Below are positions 21,467-31,892 of a stretch of 64,000 nt of DNA, piece by piece. Below the pieces are notes generated by a model. That model was not told the origin of the DNA, did no database searches, and saw only the letters and a list, made by a program, of their open reading frames with translations. Each line of letters opens with the position of its first letter. Position 1 is the first letter of the stretch. The stretch spans positions 1 through 64,000 of the forward strand of contig JAEUWP010000551.1 of NCBI GenBank assembly GCA_018524725.1. The letters run 5' to 3'. The stretch comes from Podaxis mareebaensis. Its lineage: Eukaryota; Basidiomycota; Agaricomycetes; Agaricales; Agaricaceae. The translations under genes were made by a program, and so were the position numbers.

Positions 21467-22127
21467 TCATATGCTCTCCAAGGAGGCAGCCAGCTCGTCG
21501 AGGTCTGCCTTGGCGCTTTTGTATTTCGCCAGCGCATCCTAGGCAAGGATGAGTATCTGGATACGGATCTGAAAAGACAGACTTCGTACCTCGTAATTCT
21601 TCTCCATCGCGTCTCTTTCCTGCTCCAAGTGCTGTACCTGTCGTTCCAGCTGTTCAGCTTTGATGTCCACCTGTCTCAATCTGTAAAGGCAACGAGTGCT
21701 TAGACGTTCGAGCGAAGGCACGGATGAGGATGAACGCACTTCTCAACAGTCTCCTTTAGGTTCTTCTCGGAAGCATCGAGCTCTTCTTCTAGAAGTTGCA
21801 CCTTCCTCGATAGACTATCGTTCACCGAACCAGTAGCGTCAGAGCTGGAGACCTGATTCTTGAGCTCGGCAATCTTCGCCTCTGCCTTCTCAATTTCCGC
21901 GTCTGCGAGGCCAAGACGGTGGTTTAGTGACGCGATCTCTTGCTCTTTAGAGAGGAGTTCTTGTTCAAGTCGTTTGTTCTTGGCTTCAGCCTCCTCTGCG
22001 CGTGCAATGGCATTGTCTGCCTCAGCGCGGAGGGTGTTGAGTCTCTGTATTGGTCATTAGATATAAGCGTGGAGGCTTGGCTACACCTCAGAGGGCAGAA
22101 ACGTACCTCTTTGATTCTCTCAGTCAT
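21467..22127 (-). CDS. TPM1: Tropomyosin
   Basis: Four exons (22127-22107, 22044-21740, 21680-21590, 21538-21467) give 162 residues, the normal length for fungal tropomyosins (about 160). It is one continuous heptad coiled coil: MTERIKE, RAEEAEAKNKRLEQE, LLSKEQEIASLNHRL, SLSRKVQLLEEELDASEKN, LRQVDIKAEQLERQVQ, LEQERDAMEKNYE, ending LDELAASLESI. The protein polymerises head to tail along formin-made actin cables and guides myosin V transport and the cytokinetic ring. The seven-codon first exon ends at a phase-0 intron, as in the mini-gene at 318 and the paralogue at 22319. Confidence 0.93.
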
Positions 22128-22318
22128 TGCTGTGTTGAGGTGCGGTGGCGTGTGGCGAGATGGAGGTGATGTTGGTTTGGCTGGTTAAGGATGGCTTAGG
22201 GCAAGTGGTTTGGTATCGATGAGCACGTGGCTGTGTTGCACAAGTCGAATATTCCCATATACATTTATTCTCTAGATTCCAGTCTCACTATTCACTTTCA
22301 GTCCTGCTCCTGGTCTGA

Positions 22319-22854
22319 CTAGATATTCAGATCTGCTATCAAGTCGTGTAGCGCTTTGTTCTCCTTGCATATCGCCTGTGTTTATTTATCAGTTGAGAAA
22401 TACAAAACAAATACACTGGGCGGACGGACATCGTATTTCGCCTGTATTTCCTCGATTCGCGCGTTCAGCGCGTCATACTTGGCCTCGGCTTCGTCTGCCC
22501 TCACAGACCTTTCTTTGAGCCTGTAGATGTGTGAGTACCCTGCCGGATGAGATGTCAAGAACACACCTACTTTATTTCCGCGTCCCGTAACTTTTGCAGA
22601 ACCAGTACAAGGTGCTTTGTTGTGATGATAGCTTGTCGCGTTAATCTCAGCCTCTCCTCTAATTCTTCCAGTTTCTTCCCCTTTTCCTTGTTCAGCTTCT
22701 CCAACTCGAGCGTTCTGGCTTCCGCCGCGTCAGCTCTCTGCCTACTGACGTCCAGCCTGGTCTTAAGGGTCACAAACGACTACGGGGTGGAGGTGAGTGT
22801 GAAGAATAGTTGCGCAAGTTGTGTTTGGGTGCGTACCTGCTTGAGTTCTCCCAT
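22319..22854 (-). CDS. Tropomyosin-like paralogue
   Basis: Four exons (22854-22837, 22779-22571, 22520-22430, 22375-22319) give 124 residues: MGELKQ, TLKTRLDVSRQRADAAEART, LEKLNKEKGKKLEELEERL, LKERSVRADEAEAKYDAL, ending ALHDLIADLNI. The exon architecture copies tropomyosin: a 6-7 codon first exon in phase 0, a phase-2 third intron, and a 91-nt third exon in both. The second exon is 96 nt shorter, so the coil loses 32 residues. It lies head to tail just upstream of tropomyosin (192 bases apart). It could dimerise with tropomyosin or have lost actin binding; sequence alone does not decide. The third intron uses a GTCCGT donor. Confidence 0.8.
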
Positions 22855-23040
22855 GAGCAAGGAGAAAGTACATTGGGACGGCTAAATAGGGGCTGAGGGG
22901 AGAGTAATGAGCGTGGGAAAGAAGGGATGGAATGTGACATCGATTGAAGAGAATCGATTGGGAAAGATGCTTCAAGGGGAAGGAGACTGAGCTATTACTT
23001 ACCCTCTGCTAATCCACCCTACCCCTCAACACCATATCCC
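22855..23040. promoter_or_regulatory. Shared divergent promoter, tropomyosin-like / DUF2408 gene
   Basis: The start codons are 186 bases apart in opposite directions. A palindromic GAATCGATTGGG / GAAGAGAATCGATT stretch at 22946-22962 may be a binding site but is unproven. Inferred from arrangement. Confidence 0.45.
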
Positions 23041-25280
23041 ATGTCCGCTCCCGTACCCCAGGAAGGTCCGTCCATTTCATCCCTCTTTTGTTAGCTAAAT
23101 TCACGCCATCTCCATCTCCGTCTTCCTCCAGAACTCCCCATTCTCGAAGGTCTCATCAAGTACGCTATTTCTCCTTACTGACATTTGCGTTTCTATCCCG
23201 CCAACCACTTGGCTCCCGTCCCAGCATCCGCAACAGGTTAACAGCACTTAAGAAGAACCGGGTGGAATATATCAAAGCTTCCGATGTAAACTCCCTCTAC
23301 CGCGATGTCGTTAAACAAGGTGCGTGCCATCCCCATCCGGATCGTTTCCCTTCAGCTCTTCAGACTCGCACCATGGAAATGACGAAGTACCGGTTCTAAC
23401 TCGTGCCTTTTGCCTGCCCTGTCGCCTCGGTTTGGGGTTACAGTGACAAAGCTCAACGATGTACGGGACGCCAACACAACATATAACAACCGCGTCGACA
23501 CGACACTTGCGGATGTCTTCAACCTACTCTCCCTTTTCTATCTCACCATCGGCAAGACGAGGGACACACCCGCGACCTATTGTCAGATCGCGTCCATGCG
23601 GGTGAGTCATTTTTCTGCTCTTCTGGCTATGATAAAAATGAGATAACCGGGGTTCGGCGCTGATCCTATAGCAAATCTTGAATCATATGAACGAATCAGC
23701 AGTGTACAATGAATCTGATCTCGCGCCATTCCATAAACGACTTCAAGAACTCCGGGCGATCGTCCAGCATGATTCCGAGAGTGGGAAGCATCCTAAGGCT
23801 CTGACGACGCTTTTGGAGCGACAGCTGAACGAATGTGGTTCGTATCAATCACCTTGCCTCACTATCTTGGCTATGTGGGCTCACATACGAGTAGAGGGTC
23901 TCGTCCAGCAGCTGCAAGATTCGCTAGCCGTTCTCTCGGTCGAACTCGTACCCGTGCATCAGAAGCTTATTTCGATCCGCCGGCAACTTGTGGCGCTAGC
24001 AGCGAAGGAAGGGACGCATAAAGCAGAGCTCAAGCCGCTACAGGAAGAGCTCCGAAAGATTGATTCGTTGAGTAACATTCTCTTTCATCACTGCTTCTTG
24101 ATGTCCCCAAGTTTGTCACCCTGCCGCCCTTTCTCCTTTCTTCGCTCACACGAGGACTAGCTAAATCTTTTCACCTTTCTCACACACTACTTGCAGGCAG
24201 CGCGTCGATGGCAAGTTCCTCGGACCAGGCGGGATTGTCCCCGCATCCCAAGCAATCTGCTCCTCCCTTCTCGAAGAATGCTTCGATATTGTACAAGAAA
24301 TTAAGGCCCAAGAAGATTCCAAGAACGTCTCGTCATCACTGAAACCGATATACGATCGTTTGAAGGATATACGCGCCGAGTTGGAAAGTCTTGTGTTAAC
24401 GCATCGATGGACGCTGCGCGAGACGGATTTGTTCAACTATTCATTGGGTTTGCAGGAAATCGATCGGATGAGGGTTGATGGCAAGTTTGTGGACTCGGAT
24501 GGGAATAGACCCTCGGGTCAATATGTCCGTCATTTTATGCTTTCTTTGGATATGGGTGAGGCTGACCATAGTATGCAGGTGCTCCTTTATTTGTTGAGGA
24601 GATGTTATGGTCTTATCTATCGTCTGCTTTCTTCGAGCGAGCCGGTTTCTGAGGAACTTATGCCGATCGTGCGTCTATTTTCTGTCTCCTGGAGAGACAT
24701 GATCCACCGACGAGCTTAATTATAGGCTAACAAGCTGTCCACCGTCAAGAAGTGCCTAAACGAAGTTCTGAAGTACGGTGGACCATTTAACGCTAGAGAT
24801 CTCTACCCAGTAGGTGTCTTCCCCGTCTCCCTGAAACTCCATCTCATTAGCCGCGTAGTATCAACTTGCGCTCCATCAAATTGACTCTATGCGCAAAGAT
24901 GGGCGGTTCGTGGGTGTGGACGGGTCGATACCAGAAGGTCAAGGGATAATCATGGCACATCTGAACGAATGCCACGAACTAGTTGAGATGGTATGTCTCC
25001 CCTTTCCCCTTCCCCTTCCCTCCCTAAATAATTAACTTTGCTGCCGTAGCTCAAGGAATCAATGAACGGAGAGGAAACAGAAGATGAGCCCGAGACAGAG
25101 TTGGACGAGGAAGATGACGAAGATGAAGACGAAGATGAAGATGAATATAAGATGAGGCGCCATGTCGAGCAGTTGAGAGTGACGAGTGGGGATCGCCTGA
25201 ATGTGCCAAATTCCAAGTCCGCGTCCGCGTCTGCATCTGGATCAGATACGGATGGAGAGGGTATGAAGAGGGTGCGGTGA
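23041..25280 (+). CDS. DUF2408 (UPF0662) family protein
   Basis: Eleven exons (23041-23052, 23095-23159, 23237-23319, 23444-23601, 23672-23837, 23895-24066, 24197-24524, 24579-24668, 24726-24809, 24859-24990, 25050-25280) give 506 residues. Landmarks of the fungal DUF2408 family are ELPILEGLIK, KLNDVRDANTTYN, MRQILNHMNESAVYN, QRVDGKFLGPGG, LRETDLFNYSLGLQEID and HQIDSMRKDGRFV. The related blocks RVDGKF, RVDGKFVDSDG and RKDGRFVGVDG suggest an internal repeat. The C-terminus is strongly acidic (a run of Glu/Asp) and then basic/Ser-rich. Fission yeast members are cytosolic or nuclear proteins of unknown role. The 12-nt first exon is inferred because it alone supplies a start in frame. Confidence 0.85.
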
Positions 25281-26928
25281 TTGGGGCTGGCCCTTGTTCC
25301 CGTCTCATATTCTTTGGTTTCCTGCGGTCCATGGGCGTGCTCTATGGATACCCTGTTGTTCGGGAATTATTGGGAGGGGTTGTAATGTTTTTTAGCTGTG
25401 TTATGTGCAATTTTGCTCTGTTCTCTCCTCTTTTGTGAAGTATAATCTTGATTCCAATTCTTTATCATTCTTATAAATCGCCTGGCTTAGCTGTTATTAC
25501 TGGAGGAGGGTGTCTCTTTGAATATATGCATAGATGAATACAGTATGCTTTTATGCTCTTGGACGTTTGTTTCATGATTCTATGGTTCACTTGACATTGC
25601 AGTCTATCATGATGGGGTGCCTGATCACGTAAACGGTTTGCGTGCCGGTCCCCAAACGCCTAGTGGCGGTCTTCAGTTGAAAGCAGTTTTCCAAGTTGGT
25701 CGGATGCAGTTCAGTGAAATGAAGGAATAGTTCATAAGGCACTCTTCGGACTTCTGCCCGTGAGTATCATATACAGTAGATCGTTATCATCCCAACTCGC
25801 GGGAGTGTCGTAAATTAATGCCTCTGGTGGCGAAATTGCCGGAATACATCTTGGCCTGGGCGTGTCAGGATGCCATACAATGTACGAGAAGATAAGAGGT
25901 GGATGGATGGGTTTAGAGGGCATGCCGGAAGGTGTCACATAACTAGGAAGTGCAGATGATCACGAGTACCCCCGCGAGTGTTTCAGTTGGTATCGCTACT
26001 TAGGAGGTTCAGAGGGGGGGATGCGTTGTGTGATTCGGATATGTTAGCAATAGGGGTTGAAGAGGGCCGAGAAGCATGATTCGAGGAACCTCTTGGAACG
26101 TAGCAGTTATAGGCGAGTGAGTTAGAGGTCTTCTGGAACCGATAAGCCACGAGTGTAGATTATGTCAAGCTTCTATGGCGACAGGAGGTGGAACGTTCGA
26201 GAGGTACTCTGAGATACTCAGCGTGCCTGTGTGTATTTATTTCGAGGGGCGATGAGGCGGTTTGAACTTTGCGTGCATGACCAGAGTCGACGCCACAATA
26301 CATACATGGATCAATCTCTCTTGGCAAAATTTCTTAAGCAAGATTTCGGGTCCCCCGTTGGCCGATTCCTGCGACCGAAGAGCCGGGAGGGAGCATACAT
26401 CTCGACTATCAAAGATAGCTCTTGACACTTGCGAAATACCCACACGCGCCTTCGGAAGTACGTGGCCAAGAGGAAGTGGCCATCCAGTAACAAGTCTGAA
26501 GATCTGAAGTGAGAAGGGAGACGGCATCGGCGTGAGAATATCGATTACACCTCGACCGGAGATGAGGCCCGTAAAAGGCAGGATCGGGGGACCCTGATTC
26601 ACACAGATCTCATGGAGTAATGGAATCTTGGAAATCATGGCTTCGCAAATTTGGTTTGTCGTCTGGTGGGGACGTTTGTTCATCAGTGTTCCCCTTCCGT
26701 AACTCTCTCCTTTGATCAACCTCTGTTCTTTAGATATAAAGAAGTTGCTGCTTCTTGGAAGCGATTAGCGCCGCTGCCCGCCGCTGTGACTCTGGTTGCC
26801 TAGCTTCCCTTCCTTGCCAGTGTTTTCACAAGGTGCGATGCAGCCATTCATTGAAGGGATCGAAGTTTTGATACTCACCATCCCTTCCTTCTGTACTCTA
26901 TCAACAGGCCACAGTAGAGCTCATAACG
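25281..26928. other. Long intergenic stretch
   Basis: No supported gene in 1.65 kb. A minus-strand frame at 26237-26719 is open for 160 codons and moderately hydrophobic, but I find no family motif and no splice-consistent neighbours, so I do not call it. Pyrimidine-rich sequence near 26880-26910 is the likely promoter of the next gene. Confidence 0.4.
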
Positions 26929-28891
26929 ATGGCGACGCCAGAAATCACCTCGACACCCATGCCGGTCGATGACAGAAAGGATGCCCGACGTGCCCTCGAC
27001 GAAGGGCGCAGTCTCTCTCCCGACTCCTCTACTACTCCCACACCAAAAGTTCCTCCTCGGCCCCCGATCAATTTTAGCTCGCCCTCAGCATTCGCAAAAA
27101 GTTTTGCTGAGAGGTGGAAGAGTATATGGACGAAACAATTTATTCTGGCATTGTTGGCTGGGCAGCTTGTGTCGCTGTGCATCACATGTACGAATGTAAC
27201 GACGACAGAGTTGGTTAATCGTGGGTGGACGTTGTCGACCACGCAAGGTTTTTTCTTGTGAGTTTTTCTCCTCTGCGGCGATCTTTCTTCCCGAGCATTC
27301 CTCGGCCAGTGGCGGAGGGGGCGGGAGTTGTTGACCACCGATTGACACTAATTATAGGTATTTTACGTTATTTATTGTCTACACCCCGTACACCATCTAC
27401 CAATGTGAGACCTCCGCAGCATCTTTTTATGCCTGGTGATCGCTGATATTACTGTGCTAGATGGATTCAAAGGATGGGGAAAGGTTGTCCTGCGAGACGG
27501 CTGGAAGTGTAAGTCGCTTGCTCACTTCCAGGGATTTGTTCCCCACCATTGACGTTGTACACATGGCTCTAGATGCTATTTTGGGTGCCTGTGATGTAGA
27601 GGGAAATTTCCTTGTGATCAAGGTGAGTGGACCAGGTGGATGCATGCGCCCTCTTTCTTGCGCTAACGGTAGGGATTTGGACCTAGGCGTATCAATATAC
27701 GGACCTATTGTCATGTATGCTGCTCGATGCGTAGGTATCTTCGTTGTTTCGAGGTTCTTGGGAAATTGAAGTAATGCTACAGGTGGGCCATCCCTGTCTG
27801 TATGTTCTTCTCGTGGGTATACCTTCGCCCGAAGTACCATTGGACCCAAATTCTCGTGGGTATTCAATTCTACTCGATGGAAACCCGAAAAGCTGATTTG
27901 TGGCTGATGTATGCGTGGTTTAGGGCGTTGGAGTCTGCATCGGCGGCCTTGGTTTGCTTGTTGTTTCCGACTTCGTTACTGAGAAGAACTATCCTGCGTT
28001 GAACAAAGGGAAAGGAGATGGGTTTATGATCGCTGGTGCAACGCTTTATGGCTTTAGTGCGTACCATGCTTTCCTTGACTTCCCCAAGAAATGCCCAATA
28101 TTGACCTGCATTTCTATTTCAGCCAACGCAACGGAAGAGTTCTTTGTTAGAAAAAGGCCTTTGTACGAAGTCGTTGGACAGTTGGGGATGTGGGGATTTA
28201 TCATTAATGGAATCCAGTCTTCCGCGTTGGAGTGGGAGGGTATGAGGGATGCGCCTTGGAATGGTGGAATTAGTGAGTATCATCTTTTTTCGAGGTCCCA
28301 GAAATTTGAACCTGATGATTTTGGATCGATAGTTGGTCTCCTCATGGCGTTCACCTGCGCAATGTTGATTCTCTACACTGTCGCTCCCATGCTTTACCGT
28401 CTCGCGTCTGCAGCGTTCTTCAACCTCAGTTTGCTCTCTAGTGATTTCTACGGCCTACTATTTGGTTCGTGCTTCATCTCCCTTTCTTGTCGTGTCAAGC
28501 CTGACATTAATCTTCTTTAGGTCTGTTCCTCTACGTATGTGCCTCAGAATCTTAATATAAAGCGTATACTAATCCAATCGCGTATAGCACTACCACCCAT
28601 ACTGGTTATACTTTATCTCCTTTGTTGTCATTATCGCTGGTCTTATCACCTACTTCTGGCACTCGAGACGTACGTACCCATCTCTACCCTGATCCGGCGT
28701 GAATCTGATCCGGTTATGTTTCGTACTGCGCAGCGGAAGAGCAAGGAGGCCGTGTGCTCGCGCCCGAGGCACCACCCTATGTTAACAAACGCGGAGAGGC
28801 AAATAAGCCTGATGAGGAACAGGCTGTTGCTGGTATGCCTACCCTACCAAACTATGGAGCAACGATCAAGGACGATGACGGAACGAAATGA
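26929..28891 (+). CDS. SLC35F1/F2-type solute carrier (DUF914)
   Basis: Twelve exons (26929-27257, 27358-27404, 27461-27508, 27573-27622, 27687-27730, 27783-27855, 27924-28056, 28123-28272, 28333-28464, 28521-28534, 28588-28669, 28734-28891) give 419 residues. A polar N-terminus of about 65 residues precedes ten membrane helices, for example FILALLAGQLVSLCITCTN and GVGVCIGGLGLLVVSD. Family landmarks are YAILGACDVEGNFLVIKAYQYTD, LLDAWAIPV, NATEEFFVRK and LSSDFYGLLFGLFLY. These are multipass drug/metabolite-superfamily transporters of the endomembrane system; the substrate of fungal members is unknown. The tail is hydrophilic and ends in DDDGTK. Confidence 0.92.
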
Positions 28892-29085
28892 GCGGACAGA
28901 TGTTTGATTAAAGGCTGTTTGGGATTTATGCGATAATGATATGTGCGTCGAGTACAATTTATGATGTTATATTTTTGAACTGTTCATGATTGTACAAAAG
29001 AATGACTGAAACGGGGTAATAGGATTACGTGAAAGAAGGAACAAGGAGAGGGGAAAGTTACTAGTGATGAATGCTTGTGAAAAGG

Positions 29086-29741
29086 TTAGATGAGGCGAGG
29101 CGGGTTCCTTGATTGCTCTTCAATCTGTTGTTGAAGTAGAGCCTCTTGTTTCTTCCGCTGCTCACGACTTTCCACGAGTTTCTACAGAGCATATTCAGAT
29201 TGGGATGGATCTTTGAGTTAGTGACGACACTCACAGCCTTCAGTGCCTCTGCACCCGCGAGAATAGAGACCAGAGTTGCTTCTGTCATTTCGGTCATCTA
29301 TACGAAACGCCGAGTCAACTCAGATCCCTCGAAAAATCAGAAAGGACTCACAGTGTCCACGGCTTGCCTACGAATCTCAGCCAAACGATCCCGCTCCTCT
29401 TGGGTCCTCTCCGCTTCTTTCCTTTCACCCCAGCCCCAATTCCAGCTTGAGCTAGGAGGAGGAATATTATTGATCGTCCTTGGGATATCCTTGAACGAGA
29501 ACGACGACTCCGGAGCGATGTTTGCATTGGACCCGTCTACGGAGGGAGGAACTCCAGTGGCGTTGGCAGGTGCGTTCTGGATGGCCATACGACGGCAGTG
29601 ACCCCACATTGAGTAGTCGCCGTGCGTCTGGTGACGTTTGATCAACCATGTAGCTGTGCCTGCGCCGATGAGGAACCAGAGGAGGCGGCTGGGACCTCCC
29701 CAACAGGCCCTGCTACCCCAGTAGTAGTGATGAGGATACAT
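29086..29741 (-). CDS. Small single-pass membrane protein, function unknown
   Basis: Three exons (29741-29352, 29297-29235, 29181-29086) give 182 residues. A short Tyr/His/Trp-rich N-terminus is followed by one hydrophobic helix (LLWFLIGAGTATWLI), then WGHCRRMAIQNAP, a Pro/Ser-rich linker, a Trp pair (SWNWGWGERK), a charged helix (ERTQEERDRLAEIRRQ), MTEATLVSILAGAEALK, and a Gln/Glu/Lys-rich coiled-coil end. The layout suggests a tail facing the cytosol or mitochondrial matrix. I recognise no family; similar short proteins occur in basidiomycetes. It is convergent with the SLC35F gene. Confidence 0.7.
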
Positions 29742-30665
29742 TTGAATCGAGTAGTGGTTGTTCTGAGTCGGTGTTTGTGTTGATGGGGATGGTCATTTCG
29801 GATGGGGCATATATAGGAGGAGGAGGTATGGATGGGATGCGTATGCAGGCCGGCACGGTGGGGAGTGGTGTGGTGTTCTGTGTCTGTTGCCGAATTCGAT
29901 GCGCTAGTTAATGAAATTGAGTTGCCGAAGCCGGAGAACGCGACGCACTCCGGCAACTACCCGGTATGGGAATTTTCGGCGAAGGGGCCACGCAGATTTG
30001 GCGGCAGGCATGGATATGACTGATTTTTGTCTTTATATGTTGTTTGATGCTCTGAATTCTGGGATGTATGCAAACTAAGTATGCACACGAGCATCTCTAG
30101 ACCCGGGTTTGGCTTGTAGGCCAATCTGGACACGTCCTAATCGGAATCAGCATGCGTCTCAAGTCTGATCCGTTTGTTATCACACCTAGCGGAATGCCCA
30201 CTTGGGGAAGAGATGCGATTGGCTGCTACAGTCAACTACAAGTGTTGCCCTTCATAAAGATCAATCATTTTCTAATTCCTGCCCTTTTTCGGGTCGAGCG
30301 GTATGCAGCCTTGACTCGGCCTCATTAGTACGTCAAAGTCTGTTTCAGGGCTGTGCGCAAGGGCGAAGAGAATTATTGCGGATGCGAGGCTAATTGGCTC
30401 GTACGTTGACTTCAGTAACCGGCGGTGGAGGCGAGACATAATTTTATTTGAGCTTTACAGCTATTTCAACATAGCTATAAAGTGATGGAAACAATACGGC
30501 CGATCTGGTTTTGCTTAGCAACTATATCAATGTTTCAACGACGATAAAGTTATTTGGATTCATTTCCTCAGTGAAGATACGCTTCAAATAAGACGTGGGG
30601 GGTGCTTGGAACTACGGTTTACATAATAAGGTAAGGCAGGTGATCCTGGATTCCAATCAGTGCTC
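29742..30665. other. Intergenic, no gene seen
   Basis: About 0.9 kb with no supported gene. A 63-codon plus-strand frame near 29832 overlaps the promoter of the preceding minus-strand gene and has no features. It separates the housekeeping region from the F-box-like cluster. Confidence 0.4.
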
Positions 30666-31892
30666 ATGAACGACTTCAGGCTTTTCTGCCATCTCCCTGA
30701 GGTTATACAGAGGAAAATATTCGAATATGCCTTTTGGGCAGAAGAAACGGACCGCACCGCGGCTCAACTTGCACTTGTCTCTCGGAAGATCAAATCCTGG
30801 TCAGTCCCCCTTTCTCTCACAGATGCCTGATGTCCTCACGACCCGCGAAATAGGATCGAGCCGCTGGTCTATCAACAAATCATCCTCGATTTCCGGGGGA
30901 CAACTACCTCTCACCGTCTCATGTGTATAAAACGTCAGTCATGTGCCCAACACACCAAATATCTCTTTGTTGGGGCCCATCCTAACACAACTTCCGACGT
31001 CTTCGCCTTGTTCTTATGTTGCGCCAGTTTAGAGCGCCTTGGTTGGTGGCGTATTCCTAACAAGGAGGAAGATATGCAAAAGCTATTAGGAACACAACAA
31101 CACCCCCACCTACGTAGACTGTCCATCTCCACCGGCGCTCTCCCCCTGCGAGACCCACACCTATTCTCTGCCCCGATATTTCAGAATCTGACGCACCTGG
31201 ATATCGGTGTTGCAGGAAGACTGGCAAGCCTCTCTACTGGCGCTCGTGAGTTTGGCCGCCGGATCCCTTGGGACAGCTTGCATACCCTCGAACATCTCAT
31301 ACATCTACACCTCGACCTAAGCATCGTATACCGTTTCTCTGACCCTGATGAAGTCGCACCCGAGGTCAGAGAAGTCGTTAGTGAAATGCTAACTTCCACT
31401 CCACCGCGATTAAGCTACGTCGCGGTTCTCTTTCCCTTCGATTTCCTGTTCGAGGCGGCGAAATCAGCCAATGTGGAGGGTAGGCAGGTATATGAAGATC
31501 TTGTAAAAGGCAACGTGGACAGGCGGGTGGTGGTGGGAACATCTGCGGGAAAGTTTGAATACCAAGAGGAAAAGGCAAAGGAAGCAGAGAGGACAAAGGA
31601 AGTAAAGAAGGCTAAGCGTGAGGATGCGAGGGAGGAACAAAGTGAAGAAGAGGAAGAGGAGATGCTGACTGTGGAACAGGCGGAGAGACTGTTGGCATTC
31701 GGGGAATGGATGATCCAGTCTCCGAGAAGTGAGAGGGTGTATAGGATATGTGAAGTTCGTGGCGATAGGAGGATAGATTTCTGGAAAGAAGTAGAGACAG
31801 TGGAAAGGAGAAACCAACAACTCCATTCCGATGGGCTGGCAGACAGTTATGATAACGCCGACTTTGCTGCGATCGAAGTTCAATGTCTCTGA
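30666..31892 (+). CDS. F-box-like family protein 1
   Basis: Two exons (30666-30799, 30854-31892) give 390 residues. The N-terminal F-box-like motif is HLPEVIQRKIFEYAFW...AQLALVSRKIKSW, and the only intron falls inside the Trp codon, followed by IEPLVYQQI. The rest has leucine-rich, LRR-like strands (LRRLSISTG, IFQNLTHLDIG, LEHLIHLHLDL). About residues 245-280 form a highly charged Glu/Lys run (AKEAERTKEVKKAKRED, then EEEEEEM) absent from its neighbours. Such proteins are thought to recruit substrates to SCF ubiquitin ligases; no direct evidence here. Its last 14 codons (DFAAIEVQC) are copied at 33836 as part of the next duplication. Confidence 0.8.

Noticed and set aside
26237..26719. Minus-strand frame of 160 codons in the 25-27 kb gap
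   Set aside because: No motif, no paralogue in the window and no splice-consistent neighbours; length alone is not enough in this composition.
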